Assembly: GCF_013371465.1 (NCBI RefSeq)
Contig: NZ_JABWDU010000003.1
Span: forward strand, 930,001 to 994,000
Source: Ensifer oleiphilus
Lineage (GTDB): Bacteria > Pseudomonadota > Alphaproteobacteria > Rhizobiales > Rhizobiaceae
Direction: 5' to 3'
DNA: 64,000 bases
The position numbers and the translations under genes are program-made. Below the pieces are notes generated by a model. It made no database searches. It was not told the DNA's origin and saw only the letters and a list, made by a program, of their open reading frames with translations. How positions within the stretch are numbered: the first letter of the stretch is position 1; each line of letters starts with the position of its first letter. Of the stretch, positions 45,067 to 54,836 are shown piece by piece.

Positions 45067-46185
45067 CTATTCGGCCGCCATATCGTGGACAAGCGACCGC
45101 GACGGCCCGAGGGCGTGGGCGTTCTGCACCAGCGCACGCATGTAGCCGAGTGCAAAGGCCTTGCCCGCATGCCAAGAGGCCGCACAGGTCATGGCCGGCG
45201 TATGGTCGGGGATCATCACGCCCTGATAGTTCTCGTCGCGCAGGATCCGCACGATCTCGGCCATGTCGATATCGCCTTCGTCGACAAAGGTTTCGACGTA
45301 GCGCGGCATCTTGCCCCTGACATTGCGGAAGTGGATGTAGCCGATGCGGCCCGAGCGCGCGAAACGACGGACATGCTCGTAGATATCGCCGCCCGGCATT
45401 TCCTGCAGCGAGCCGAGGCACAGCTCCAGCCCGTTGGACGGAGAATCGATGATCGACATCAGCCGATCGTATTTCTCCGGCCGGTTGACGAGACGCGCCG
45501 TGCCACGCAGTACGTCCGCGGGCGGATCGTCCGGGTGAGCCCCGAGCATGACGCCCGCTTCCTCGGCGACCGGAACGACCTCTTTCAGAAACCGCGAGAG
45601 ACGATCCCAGATCTCGGCGTGGGTGACCGATATGGGTTTGGCGCCTGGCACGCCGCGCCGATAGCGCATATTCCAGACCATGCCGTCGGGGATCGGCGCA
45701 TCCGGATCGGGCACGGCACCCGGCGCGTCCTCGACGCCGAAGCCGACGGATTCGGCACCGCCGCGGGCATAGGGACCGCGCGTCCAGCCATAAACACCGG
45801 CGAGCGAGAAATTGTAGCCGATGCAAGGCACGCCAGCGCGTCCGGCATCGCGGATCAGTTGCTTCAGCGCCTCGATCTGCGCGCCGCGCTCAGGCCCGTC
45901 GAGCAGGATGTCGTGCCAGAAGCGCGGCGAAAAATTCTCGATCGCGGCAAGCTCGAGCCCGGCGGAACGCACGTCCTGAACAAGGGCCGACAGCTCCTCA
46001 TAGGTCCAGAGGCGGTCGGTGGAGCAATCGCCCCAGCCGCCGTTGTCGCCGCTGTCGATCTTCGGATCTTTGCCGGCGAAATAATTGGTCAGGTGCGCAA
46101 CGACGTGGGTCGCGCCGGACTGGAGCGCGAAGCGGTAGTTGTCGGGCGTGAGCTGTTCACGATAGAGGCCAAGGCCGATTTTCAT
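45067..46185 (-). CDS. UxuA-family mannonate dehydratase-like protein, short form
   Basis: A 372-residue TIM-barrel protein of the UxuA/xylose-isomerase-like superfamily. HPDDPPADVLRGTARL matches the conserved metal site HPDD, and HFRNVRGKMPRYVETF and PDHTPAM are in the UxuA positions. It is about 30 residues shorter than the UxuA at 51607-52821 and lacks that protein's insert around [11 protein letters not shown]. It may act on a different sugar acid. Follows an SDR gene by 20 bases. Confidence 0.75.
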   Translation of the reverse strand: MKIGLGLYREQLTPDNYRFALQSGATHVVAHLTNYFAGKDPKIDSGDNGGWGDCSTDRLWTYEELSALVQDVRSAGLELAAIENFSPRFWHDILLDGPERGAQIEALKQLIRDAGRAGVPCIGYNFSLAGVYGWTRGPYARGGAESVGFGVEDAPGAVPDPDAPIPDGMVWNMRYRRGVPGAKPISVTHAEIWDRLSRFLKEVVPVAEEAGVMLGAHPDDPPADVLRGTARLVNRPEKYDRLMSIIDSPSNGLELCLGSLQEMPGGDIYEHVRRFARSGRIGYIHFRNVRGKMPRYVETFVDEGDIDMAEIVRILRDENYQGVMIPDHTPAMTCAASWHAGKAFALGYMRALVQNAHALGPSRSLVHDMAAE

Positions 46186-46205
46186 CTTGTTCTTTCCCTG
46201 TGCGA

Positions 46206-46991
46206 TTATTTCACGCCGATGCCGGCGGTGAGCCCGCCGTCGATGCGGAAGTCCGATCCGGTGATGAAGCCGGCACGATCGGAGGCGAGATAGGCAACGA
46301 GCTCGGCGACCTCTTCCGGCTCGCCGATGCGGCCGACCGGGTGGGCAGCGCCGAAACGGGCGAAGGCTTCCGCTTCGCTGACGCCCTCGCCGCCATAGGT
46401 GCGCGCGGCCAGCGACAACAGCGGCGTGCGCACGGAACCGGGGCTGACGGAATTCACCCGCACCCTGACGTCGGCATGGTCAAGCGCCATCGCACGGGTC
46501 AGCGCGTGGATCGCGCCCTTGGTGGCGACATAGGCGGCCACGTTCTGCTGGCAGGCGTGGCCCTGGACCGAGGAGATGTTGACGATCGCCCCGCCGCCGC
46601 GCTTGCTCATCTCGGGGATGGCGAAACGCCCCGTCAGGTAGATCGAGCCGACATTGACGGACAAGCACCGATTCCAGGTCTCGAAGCTGGTGTCGAGCAC
46701 GGTCCCGAAGGGATGGACGGCGGCGGCGTTGACGACAATGTCGAGCCCGCCATGGCGCGACACGACATCCGCGACGGCAGCCGCCACATCTGCCTCCACG
46801 GACACATCGGTCAATCGGGAGGCCATTGCCAGGCCGCGCTCGCTCGCGATCCGGTCGAGCGTCTGGTTGGCCGCCGCATCGTTGCCGCAGGCAAGGACCT
46901 TTGCACCGGCCGAGGCAAGCCTGATCGCCGATGCCAGCCCGATGCCGGAGGTTCCGGTGATGAGCGCTATTTTTCCTGCAAATTCAGTCAT
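46206..46991 (-). CDS. SDR-family oxidoreductase in uronate operon
   Basis: A 261-residue classical SDR. TGTSGIG near residue 13, the catalytic Ser in VNISSVQG, Tyr and Lys in YVATK, and the C-terminal ITGSDFRIDGG are intact. In this position a sugar-acid oxidoreductase such as D-mannonate/fructuronate reductase is likely. GGAG lies six bases before ATG at 46991. It follows the permease gene by 18 bases. Confidence 0.8.
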   Translation of the reverse strand: MTEFAGKIALITGTSGIGLASAIRLASAGAKVLACGNDAAANQTLDRIASERGLAMASRLTDVSVEADVAAAVADVVSRHGGLDIVVNAAAVHPFGTVLDTSFETWNRCLSVNVGSIYLTGRFAIPEMSKRGGGAIVNISSVQGHACQQNVAAYVATKGAIHALTRAMALDHADVRVRVNSVSPGSVRTPLLSLAARTYGGEGVSEAEAFARFGAAHPVGRIGEPEEVAELVAYLASDRAGFITGSDFRIDGGLTAGIGVK

Positions 46992-47009
46992 GGTCGGCTC
47001 CAAATTCCG

Positions 47010-48002
47010 TTAGCGCACACGTTCCAGCACCTGGTTGAGAAGCACGGCGCCTAGGATGATCCCGCCGCGCACGACGTACTGCCAGTATTCGCTGACATTC
47101 ATCAGCGTCATGCCGTTGGAGATACAGCCGAGGAAAAGCACGCCGATCAGGGTTCCCCAGATGCGACCCTTGCCGCCGAAGAGGGAGGTGCCGCCGATGA
47201 TGACGGCCGCGATCACATCAAGCTCCATGCCGGTTGCGGTCGTGCCGGTGCCGGCACCGATCTGCGAGGCAATCAGAGTGCCCGAAATCGCCGTCAGCGC
47301 GCCGGTGAGCCCAAGCGTCAGCGCCTTGACTTTCCAGATGTCGATGCCCGAAAGCCGCGCTGCCTCCATGTTGCCGCCGACGGCGTACACCTCGCGGCCG
47401 AAGCTGGTGTATTTCATCAGGAAGTGCATCCCCGCGAAGGTGAGCGCAAAAATATAGACGGGGAAGGGAATGCCGAAGAGGTAGCCACCGCCGAGGAAAT
47501 CGAAACCGGCCGGAAAGGTCGACAACGGAAACCCGCCGGTAATCAGGTTGGCGACACCGCGAAGGGCGGCAAAGAGCGCCAGCGTGGTAATGAAGGTCGG
47601 CACGTTGAACCATTGCCGGAAGCGGCCGGTGAGATAGCCGAGCGAAAAGCCGACGGTAAGCGCGACGGCAAAGCCGAGGATGACAGCACTCCAGCCGCCG
47701 ATTGCATCCGTGTAGGCGTCGGCAAACCAGGCGACGATGCATCCCGCGAGTGCGACCCCGGCGCCGACAGAAAGATCGATCTCGCCGGAAATGATCACCG
47801 CAGTCATGCCGAAGGCGATGATCCCCAGCATCGCCACCGTGCGCAGCACGTTGAGGATGTTGGCAGTGGAGGCAAAGCCCGGCGCCATCAGGATGAGGAA
47901 CAGGACCAGCGCCGCCAGGATGATCTCCATCGGATAGGTCTTGATGAGGCGCAGCGAGACGTTCTGCCCCCTGTCTTCTGCGGATTGGCTGACAAGTGTC
48001 AT
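47010..48002 (-). CDS. Sugar ABC transporter permease (RbsC-like)
   Basis: A 330-residue inner-membrane permease of the RbsC/AraH type with about eight to ten helices. The conserved GTSLFGGKGRIWGTLIG near residue 270 and SGEIDLSVGAGVAL near 70 are family signatures. Its ATG overlaps the ATPase stop by four bases. Forms the channel with two copies or a single partner; the substrate, by context, is a hexuronate or aldonate. Confidence 0.92.
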   Translation of the reverse strand: MTLVSQSAEDRGQNVSLRLIKTYPMEIILAALVLFLILMAPGFASTANILNVLRTVAMLGIIAFGMTAVIISGEIDLSVGAGVALAGCIVAWFADAYTDAIGGWSAVILGFAVALTVGFSLGYLTGRFRQWFNVPTFITTLALFAALRGVANLITGGFPLSTFPAGFDFLGGGYLFGIPFPVYIFALTFAGMHFLMKYTSFGREVYAVGGNMEAARLSGIDIWKVKALTLGLTGALTAISGTLIASQIGAGTGTTATGMELDVIAAVIIGGTSLFGGKGRIWGTLIGVLFLGCISNGMTLMNVSEYWQYVVRGGIILGAVLLNQVLERVR

Positions 48003-49534
48003 TGGGAGGCCCCTTCCATGCATAGGCCGTAGAGTTGGGTAAGATCGGTGCGGGTGGGGTCCACCTCGGCAACCACATTGCCGTGGTGCATCACCAGAAT
48101 GCGGTCAGCCACTTCGAGGACCTCCTCGAGCTCAGTCGAAACGAAGATGCTTGAAAGGCCGTCCGATGCCTTTTGCCAGATGATGTCGAAGATCTGTCGC
48201 TTGGCCTGAACGTCGACCCCACGGCTTGGCTCGTCGAAGAACATCACCGAAGGAGCCGTGTTCAGCCACTTGCCGATCACCACCTTCTGCTGGTTTCCGC
48301 CCGATAGCGAAGACACCGGCAGCTCCGGATCGCCGCACTTGATGTGCAGGTCGGCGATCTGGCGGTCGATAAACGGCTGTTCGCGGCGACGCGAGATCAG
48401 CCCGCCGCGGGCGATAGGCCCGAGACTTGCCATGCAGAGATTGTCGCCGGTCGGCAGCGATTGCACGAGGCCGACCTCCTTGCGGTTCTCCGGCGTATAG
48501 CCAAGGCCGGCCGCACGCATCTGGCTCGGCGTCGCTCCCGTCATCGATCGCCCTTCAAGGTGCACCGTGCCGGCGTCGATCCGGTCTGCACCGAAGATCG
48601 CGCGCATAAGCTCTGTCCGGCCCGAGCCGAGCAGACCGGCGATCCCGAGGATTTCACCGCGATAAAGGTCGAAGGAGACATCGTTGAAGTGGCCTGCCCG
48701 GGTCAGGCCGCGCACTTCGAGAAGTGGCTTTACCCTGTCGATCGTCTGGCGTGGCGGACGCGTCGCGCGGGCGGCGGCGCCGAACATCATGCCGACGATT
48801 TCGGAGGGCGAGGTCGTGCGCATCTCGACTGCACCGATGTAGTGACCGTCGCGGATGACGGTACATGTGTCGGCGATTTCGAAGAGCTCGCTCATGCGGT
48901 GGGTGATGTAGATCATCGTCACGCCGCGTGCCCGCAACCGCTCGATCAACGCGAAGAGCTGCTTGACCTCTTTCGAGGCGAGCGCCGATGTCGGTTCGTC
49001 CAAGAGCAGGATCGACGGGTTGAAGGACATCGCCTTGACGATCTCGACCACCTGCTGCTGCCCGACGCTCAGCGCCGAGACCGGTTGGCGGGAATCGATC
49101 GAAAGCCCCATGTCGGACAGAAGCTCGGTCGCGCGGCGATGCAAGCCCTTCCAGTCGACGACGCGAAAGCCGGCACGCCTGACATGCGGCAGGCGACCAA
49201 GAAAGATGTTCTCGCCGACGGAGAGTTCCGGGACCAGCGACAGTTCCTGGTGCACGGTCACGATACCGGCATCGAACGCATCGTGCGGCGAGGTAAAGGA
49301 CTGGTCTTTCCCGTTGACACTGATCGTGCCCGAGGTCGGCTCGGTCACGCCGGCGAGAAGCTTGATCAGCGTCGACTTGCCGGAACCGTTCTTTCCCATC
49401 AGGGCATGAACGCGCCCCGGGGCGAAGTCATGGGTAAACTCCGACAGGGCAACCGTCGGGCCGTAACGCTTCGTGACGGATCGGAATTCGAGCCGCCCTT
49501 GAGCGGCGTCTGTCTGGGGCTGTGAATAGGTCAT
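47999..49534 (-). CDS. Sugar ABC transporter ATP-binding protein (RbsA-like)
   Basis: A 511-residue duplicated ATPase. The first domain has Walker A GKNGSGKSTL (about 52-61), signature LSVGQQQ and Walker B ILLLDEPTSAL. The second has GLLGSGRTEL, SGGNQQK and VMFFDEPSRGVD. Such double ATPases energise RbsC-type permeases. It lies between the substrate-binding protein gene (61 bases) and the permease gene (overlapping). Confidence 0.95.
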   Translation of the reverse strand: MTYSQPQTDAAQGRLEFRSVTKRYGPTVALSEFTHDFAPGRVHALMGKNGSGKSTLIKLLAGVTEPTSGTISVNGKDQSFTSPHDAFDAGIVTVHQELSLVPELSVGENIFLGRLPHVRRAGFRVVDWKGLHRRATELLSDMGLSIDSRQPVSALSVGQQQVVEIVKAMSFNPSILLLDEPTSALASKEVKQLFALIERLRARGVTMIYITHRMSELFEIADTCTVIRDGHYIGAVEMRTTSPSEIVGMMFGAAARATRPPRQTIDRVKPLLEVRGLTRAGHFNDVSFDLYRGEILGIAGLLGSGRTELMRAIFGADRIDAGTVHLEGRSMTGATPSQMRAAGLGYTPENRKEVGLVQSLPTGDNLCMASLGPIARGGLISRRREQPFIDRQIADLHIKCGDPELPVSSLSGGNQQKVVIGKWLNTAPSVMFFDEPSRGVDVQAKRQIFDIIWQKASDGLSSIFVSTELEEVLEVADRILVMHHGNVVAEVDPTRTDLTQLYGLCMEGASQ

Positions 49535-49595
49535 CCGTGTTTTCCGGTTGGCGCGGCAAATGGTGGGCAGGGCCGAATGGCCCCGCCCCGCGACC

Positions 49596-50561
49596 TCACT
49601 TCAGAGCCTTCAGACCTTCCTTGTAGGCGGCGACGCCGTCGGCATTCGCACGCGTCAGCGGAAGGACGGGAACATTGACCTTCGTTTCGAACGTCTTGCC
49701 TTCCAGCAGCTTCTGTGCGGCCTCGATCGCCTGCTTGCCGACCTCGAGCGGCTGCTGCGCCGTCGTCGCCTGCAGCACGTTGTCCTTGTCGAGAAGCATG
49801 TTGGCGAGTTGTTCGGAACCGTCGGTGCCGAAGACGAACACCTTGCCCTCGAGCCCGGCCTTCTTCACCGCCTGGACGGCGCCGATTGTGCCGCCTTCAT
49901 TGGCGGCATAGATCACCTTGATATCCGGGTTGGCGGTCAGCATGTCGCTGGCAACGGCCAGCGCCTTTTCAGCGAGCCACGCATCCTGCTGGGCGACGAT
50001 CTCCACCTGGTCGGAGACCACGTGCAGGAAGCCGTCCACGCGCGCGTTCGACTGCTCCGGCAACAGCGCCTTGAAGGCGAGCGTGCCGATCTTGACCTTC
50101 TCGCCATTGCCGAGGGTTTTCAGAAACGGCGCGGCCGCCTCGCCGGTGCCGATGCCGATATCCCGGTCCGAGCTCGTCACCGTCGCCTGGGCGACGTCGC
50201 CATTGGCAGACGTGCCATAGGTAACGACGGTGATGCCGGCATCGCGCGCTTTCTTGAGGGCTGGAACCGAGGCGTCGGCCGACAGCGGCGCGACCACGAT
50301 CGAGTTGACGCCGCGGGCGATATAGGTGTCGATCAGCTGGGCTTCCTTTTCGAGCTTGCTGTCGCTGTTTCCGGCGAGCAGTTCGTCGCCGGCCGCTTCC
50401 GCCGCCTTCTCCATGCCGATCTGGATGCCACGGAAATACTGGTCCTGTTGGAAGACGATGCCGGCGATGGCCTTGCCGTCGGCAAGAACGGCATTGGGTG
50501 CGAAGCTGACGCTCACCAGAAGGGCTGCGAGCGTCAGGACGTGGCGTTTTGCATTGATCAT
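49596..50561 (-). CDS. Sugar ABC transporter substrate-binding protein
   Basis: A 321-residue periplasmic sugar-binding protein of the RbsB family. A signal peptide covers about residues 1-27 (LLVSVSFAPNAVLAD). GIVFQQDQYFRGIQIGM starts the first lobe, and VIYAANEGGTIGAVQAVKKAG and VFGTDGSEQLA are in the second. GGGGAGGAG lies seven bases before ATG. The ligand, by operon content, is probably a hexuronate, aldonate or their lactone. Confidence 0.92.
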   Translation of the reverse strand: MINAKRHVLTLAALLVSVSFAPNAVLADGKAIAGIVFQQDQYFRGIQIGMEKAAEAAGDELLAGNSDSKLEKEAQLIDTYIARGVNSIVVAPLSADASVPALKKARDAGITVVTYGTSANGDVAQATVTSSDRDIGIGTGEAAAPFLKTLGNGEKVKIGTLAFKALLPEQSNARVDGFLHVVSDQVEIVAQQDAWLAEKALAVASDMLTANPDIKVIYAANEGGTIGAVQAVKKAGLEGKVFVFGTDGSEQLANMLLDKDNVLQATTAQQPLEVGKQAIEAAQKLLEGKTFETKVNVPVLPLTRANADGVAAYKEGLKALK

Positions 50562-50653
50562 TTTGGGTCTCCTCCCCGATGCCCTTGATCGTATGGCCGG
50601 ACCCGCGGGCATAGGGGCCGGTGCTGACTGAATGCTGGAAACGATACGACCGC

Positions 50654-51409
50654 CTAGGTCTTGGTCGTGGCGGATTGGGCACCCGATGGCGCACCGACGA
50701 ATTTGAGGCCGAACTCGAGATGGCGGCTCATGAGATAGGCATAGGCAATCCGGTCGCGCGCTCTCAGCGCACCGATGATTTCGGCATGGGCCTCGTAGGT
50801 CGCCGATTGCACCGGCCGCTCCGCCTTGCCGAGGCGCATGACTTCCTCGATGACGCTGCGCATCATCCGGTAGGCGGCGAGCGTCGTCCGGTTGCCGGAG
50901 AGCTCGACGATCGCCTCGTGGAACTCGTAGTCGTAGCGAGCCGCCTCCTCGACGCTCTCAGCCGTCCGGATCCGGCTGTTGGCCGCTTCCAGCCTGTCGA
51001 GGTCGGCCTCGCTTGCATGAAGAATGATGTGGTCGCCGACGCCGGTCTCGATGATGCGGCGGAAGCCCTGAAGATCGCGAAAGGAATCGGGCGATATGCC
51101 GTTGTGAAAGGCAAAGAGCCGGCGGATCGCCTCGCCGTGACCGCCGCTGATGACGGCGCCGACCTTGGGTCGCGTCTCGACCAGCCCATAGGCGCGAAGA
51201 ACCTGGAGCGCTTCGCGAACGGTGTTCCGACCGGCCTGAAACTGTTCGCCGAGATCGCGCTCGGTCGGCAGCGCGTCGCCAATACCGAGACCGCGTTCGG
51301 CGATCAGATCCCTGATCTGCTCGACGAGCCTATCGACTGCCGACGTCTTGCCGACCTCGGCCGGCTCGACACCTGTCGAATGCTCCGGTTTTGCGGAATT
51401 GTGCGCCAC
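50654..51409 (-). CDS. GntR/FadR-family regulator of uronate locus
   Basis: A 251-residue FadR-subfamily GntR regulator. The winged helix spans about residues 24-92 ([22 protein letters not shown]), followed by a helical FCD ligand domain with metal-binding His residues ([20 protein letters not shown]). It heads the minus-strand operon and is divergent from uxuA; two related operator sites lie in the 197-base shared region. UxuR/ExuR-type control by a hexuronate is likely. Confidence 0.88.
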   Translation of the reverse strand: MAHNSAKPEHSTGVEPAEVGKTSAVDRLVEQIRDLIAERGLGIGDALPTERDLGEQFQAGRNTVREALQVLRAYGLVETRPKVGAVISGGHGEAIRRLFAFHNGISPDSFRDLQGFRRIIETGVGDHIILHASEADLDRLEAANSRIRTAESVEEAARYDYEFHEAIVELSGNRTTLAAYRMMRSVIEEVMRLGKAERPVQSATYEAHAEIIGALRARDRIAYAYLMSRHLEFGLKFVGAPSGAQSATTKT

Positions 51410-51434
51410 GCTCTCCTCCTGTGTGCCGCTCTAT

Positions 51435-51448
51435 TTGTTGGTCCAGAT
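51435..51448. promoter_or_regulatory. Candidate GntR operator, gntR side
   Basis: TTGTTGGTCCAGAT lies 25 bases upstream of the gntR start. The core TGG-N-CCA is symmetrical. It is the reverse complement of the site at 51558-51571 except for its centre base. Confidence 0.65.
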
Positions 51449-51557
51449 TGAAAAACAAGTCAAGCGCTTCGCTGAAGATTCGACATTACTTGGAACAATT
51501 TGGCATTACTTGCCTCTTTTCACTTGAATTTTCGTTTCCTGCATCTCTTAATGCCTC

Positions 51558-51571
51558 ATCTGGTCCAACAA
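51558..51571. promoter_or_regulatory. Candidate GntR operator, uxuA side
   Basis: ATCTGGTCCAACAA lies 35 bases upstream of uxuA and mirrors the site at 51435-51448. The pair, about 123 bases apart, could allow looping and joint control of both operons. Confidence 0.65.
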
Positions 51572-51606
51572 TAAAGATCGTCACCGGGACCCCAGGAGTT
51601 GAAGAG

Positions 51607-52821
51607 ATGAGGCCGATGGAAGAATGCTTTCGCTGGTATGGACCGGATGATCCGGTGCCGCTCAGTCATATCAGGCAGGCCGGCGCGACGGGCATCGTCA
51701 CCGCGCTCCATCACGTCTATGACGGCTCGCCCTGGTCCGACGATCAGATCCTGAAGCACAAGGCGCTAATCGAGACGGCGGGTCTGCGCTGGAGCGTGGT
51801 CGAGAGCATCCCGGTGCACAATTCGATCAAGCTCAGATCGTCGGACAGCGCCCGCTACATCGGCTGGTACAAGGACACGATGCGAGCGCTTTCGCGCTGC
51901 GGCATACGCACGGTCTGCTACAATTTCATGCCGGTGGTCGACTGGACCCGTACCGAACTCATGCATCCCTTGCCGACGGGCGGATATGCGCTGCGTTTCG
52001 ATGCCATCGATTTTGCCGCCTACGATCTGTTCGTGCTGAAGCGGCCGGGCGTCGAGCAAAGCTATTCGCCGGCTCAGATCGAAACGGCACAGGCTCGCTT
52101 TGCTGCGATGCCGCCTGCAAAGATCGACCGGATCGAACGCAATCTGATTGCCGGCCTGCCGGCATCGGAGCGCAAATTCGATCGCGTCGGCTTCCTCGGA
52201 GCGCTGGCGGAGTATGACGGCGTCACCGCAGAAGATCTGCATGAAAACCTCGCCCACTTCCTGCGCGAGATCGTGCCCGTTGCGGAGGAGATCGGGGTAA
52301 GGCTCTGCATCCACCCCGACGATCCAGCCTTCCCGCTTTATGGCCTGCCTCGGATCGTTTCCACGGCGCAGGATGCGCGCCGTATCCTGGCAGCCGCGAA
52401 CAGCCCCGCCAATGGCCTGACCTTCTGCACCGGGTCCTACGGCACCCGCGCCGAGAACGACCTGCCCGAAATGGTGCGCGAGTTCGGCCCACGCATCCAT
52501 TTCGCCCATCTGCGCAACGTCCAGCGCGAAGCGGATGGGTCGTTTCATGAGGCCGACCATCTCGGTGGGTCGAGCGATATCCCGGCCGTCATCCTCGCCC
52601 TCCTCGAAGAGCAGGAGCGTCGCCACGTGGAGGGACGCGACGACTGGCAGATCCCCGTCCGCCCCGACCATGGGCATCTTCTTGCCGATGACATCGGCAA
52701 GGAAAGGATCAATCCCGGCTACTCGCTGATCGGCCGTCTCAAGGGTCTCGCCGAAATCCGCGGCGTGATGCAGGGCATTTCAGCGGTCAAGGCCGCACAG
52801 ACCAAACAGGTGACACGATGA
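51607..52821 (+). CDS. uxuA: Mannonate dehydratase (long form)
   Basis: A 404-residue UxuA, close to the usual length of about 395-400. [44 protein letters not shown] and [15 protein letters not shown] are in the expected positions, the His and Asp residues binding the catalytic metal. The reaction is D-mannonate to 2-keto-3-deoxygluconate. It starts at ATG 51607 by family form. The next gene overlaps it by four bases. Confidence 0.9.
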   Translation: MRPMEECFRWYGPDDPVPLSHIRQAGATGIVTALHHVYDGSPWSDDQILKHKALIETAGLRWSVVESIPVHNSIKLRSSDSARYIGWYKDTMRALSRCGIRTVCYNFMPVVDWTRTELMHPLPTGGYALRFDAIDFAAYDLFVLKRPGVEQSYSPAQIETAQARFAAMPPAKIDRIERNLIAGLPASERKFDRVGFLGALAEYDGVTAEDLHENLAHFLREIVPVAEEIGVRLCIHPDDPAFPLYGLPRIVSTAQDARRILAAANSPANGLTFCTGSYGTRAENDLPEMVREFGPRIHFAHLRNVQREADGSFHEADHLGGSSDIPAVILALLEEQERRHVEGRDDWQIPVRPDHGHLLADDIGKERINPGYSLIGRLKGLAEIRGVMQGISAVKAAQTKQVTR

Positions 52822-53510
52822 AGCCTTTTGAGGACGATGCCGCCTTGTTCGCCGCAATGCGCAGCCGGCTCTTTACCGCCGTGGTCGGCGACATACTTGA
52901 TACGATGGGTCTGCAGCATCAGTTCCTGCCGCCGCGGATCAAGGCTCTGCGCGATGACATGGTGGCGATCGGTCGCGCGATGCCGGTGCTGGAGGCAGAT
53001 TTCTTTGCGACCGCGGGCACCAGCGGCCATGCCGAGATCAGCGCCAAACCCTTCGGTCTGATGTTCCACGCGCTCGACAGCCTGAAGCCCAATGAAATCT
53101 ACGTTTGTGCAGGCTCCTCACCCCGCTATGCCGTCTGGGGCGAGCTGATGTCGACGCGCGCGATCCAGTTGAAGGCAGCAGGCGCGATCTGCGACGGTTA
53201 CTGCCGGGACAGCGGCGGCATCCTGGCCCTGGATTTTCCGACGTTCTGCTACGGGTCCTATGCGCAGGATCAGGGCCCGCGCGGCAAGGTGGTCGACTAT
53301 GCCGTCCCGATCGAGATCGGCGGCATTCGCATCCGGCCGGGCGATATTCTCTTTGGCGATCGCGACGGCGTTCTCGTCATCCCGCGCGAGGCGGAACAGG
53401 AGGCGATCGCCCTCGCCTTTGAGAAGGCCGAGACGGAAAACAAGGTTCGTCTGGCGATTGAGGCCGGCATGAGCACGGTTGAGGCGTTCGAGCGCTTCGG
53501 CGTGATGTAG
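52818..53510 (+). CDS. RraA-family protein (HMG/CHA-type aldolase-like)
   Basis: A 230-residue member of the RraA/demethylmenaquinone-methyltransferase family. The motif [16 protein letters not shown] contains the conserved Arg-Asp that binds metal and pyruvate in aldolases of this fold, and [15 protein letters not shown] is the family ending. Most such proteins near sugar-acid genes cleave 4-hydroxy-2-oxo acids. Its ATG overlaps the uxuA stop by four bases, so translation is coupled. Confidence 0.82.
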   Translation: MKPFEDDAALFAAMRSRLFTAVVGDILDTMGLQHQFLPPRIKALRDDMVAIGRAMPVLEADFFATAGTSGHAEISAKPFGLMFHALDSLKPNEIYVCAGSSPRYAVWGELMSTRAIQLKAAGAICDGYCRDSGGILALDFPTFCYGSYAQDQGPRGKVVDYAVPIEIGGIRIRPGDILFGDRDGVLVIPREAEQEAIALAFEKAETENKVRLAIEAGMSTVEAFERFGVM

Positions 53511-53567
53511 TCGGCAAGCGCGTCTGGTAGACATGGGCAAAACTGCACACAGGATCAGACCACCGAA

Positions 53568-54107
53568 ATGAACGACGCCTTCACCATGCTCAACTCGCAC
53601 ACGTATGCGGTCGAGGCGCAGCCTTCCTCCGCAGGCTTACACGTCTTCACCGATGGCTCGTATGATCCGAGGTCCGGAGAGGGCGGCTGGGCATTTGTCG
53701 TCTATCACGATGGTGCAGAGATCGCGTCCGAGTTCGGCGGCGCCCGGCGTTCCGCCGACAACACGATGGAGCTGACGGCGCTGCTGAAGGCAGCGCTGTG
53801 GCTCAACGGCAATGCGCCTGCCGAACGCGCAACTGTCTGGTCCGATTGCGTCTATGCGGTCAATGGCTGCAACAGCTGGCGCCAGATCTGGAAGAACAAC
53901 GGCTGGAAGAAGATTGTCCCGAATGCGAAGGTCCGAAGCCGGACAATCGCGAATGCCGAGCTTTGGGTAGCGATCGACCTTCAGCTCTCTAGCAACCCCG
54001 AACTGGCAGTCGCCTGGTGCAAGGGCCATTCCGGGCTCGTCGGCAACGAGCGTGCAGATAGGCTTGCGGCATTTGGGCGGCAGTCTGCCCGGAACGGCGC
54101 CCGCTGA
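53568..54107 (+). CDS. rnhA: Ribonuclease H family protein
   Basis: A 179-residue RNase HI-type protein. The acidic catalytic set is in place: Asp in VFTDGSYDP (near residue 29), Glu in TMELTALLKAAL, Asp in WSDCVYAV and Asp in GNERADRLA. The basic protrusion includes WKNNGWKK. It should cut the RNA strand of RNA-DNA hybrids. A second rnhA often exists on the main chromosome, so this may be a paralogue. About 20 N-terminal residues precede the standard start. Confidence 0.85.
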   Translation: MNDAFTMLNSHTYAVEAQPSSAGLHVFTDGSYDPRSGEGGWAFVVYHDGAEIASEFGGARRSADNTMELTALLKAALWLNGNAPAERATVWSDCVYAVNGCNSWRQIWKNNGWKKIVPNAKVRSRTIANAELWVAIDLQLSSNPELAVAWCKGHSGLVGNERADRLAAFGRQSARNGAR

Positions 54108-54163
54108 TACCGCAAGTGTCTTTCGCCAGCACGGTCGCGCCATGGCGACATTGCCCGGAACCG

Positions 54164-54469
54164 CTAGTGAAAGACGTGCGCATTGTGGGACATCGTGTCC
54201 TCGGCACCGGCTGATCGCGTCGAAGACAGATGGACCAGGGTGATGCCCAATTCGAGAAGAAGCTCGGCGGACTTGATATCCTGCGCCGCGAAGTTGTCGG
54301 TATATCCGCGGATCGTGCAGGCGACGCATTTCGAGTGGGCCGCGAAACGGATGTCGCCCAGGTCTTCCGCCTCTTCGGCGACAGCCTCCAGCGCACAGGC
54401 GACCGTCTCCAGCATGCCGCACCGTTCGCGCATGCTCATGTCTTCCAACGTCTTTGGGATATCGATCAT
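54164..54469 (-). CDS. Small cysteine-containing protein of unknown function
   Basis: A 101-residue cytoplasmic protein with no recognised domain. It looks mostly helical and acidic in the middle (EAVAEEAEDLGD). Cysteines lie at about residues 17 and 25 and as a CVAC pair near 48-51, so metal or redox binding is possible. GGAG precedes the ATG region on the minus strand. It is convergent with rnhA and divergent from the histidine kinase. Confidence 0.55.
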   Translation of the reverse strand: MIDIPKTLEDMSMRERCGMLETVACALEAVAEEAEDLGDIRFAAHSKCVACTIRGYTDNFAAQDIKSAELLLELGITLVHLSSTRSAGAEDTMSHNAHVFH

Positions 54470-54836
54470 GTCATCTCCTTCGCGCCCGGCAGGATAAGCT
54501 GCAGCGCTGGCATCACGTCGAATTCAGGTGTTAGTGTAGATATGGAGATCGCAGCGTCCATTAGCAAATCATGTCGGCCATGCGGCGACTGCATGGCAGG
54601 CGCAGGCGGGCGGCGGGCGCAGACCGGTGCCCTGCCGGGTTTCATCTTTGTGCGTGCGTGCTATGAGATCGGGCGGCCCCGACCTTTCCGGAGCAGATCA
54701 TCGGGTTGGAGATGCGTTAGTCCGCCAAGAGAGACATGTTCGATTTGACCGCTCATTTTCCCTTGCACGCGCTGGATCGGGCCGAAGAAACCGCAGGCGG
54801 ACCTGTCGCGCCACCCGTGACGCTGGATCTGCCGAC
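54470..54836. other. Region before the histidine kinase gene
   Basis: A 367-base divergent region with no gene I can support. The kinase frame is open back to 54627 but without a convincing start. No operator or RNA structure stood out. Confidence 0.45.

Noticed and set aside
48344-49525. 393-codon + strand frame opposite the sugar ABC ATPase
   Set aside because: Antisense shadow of a clear double ATPase.
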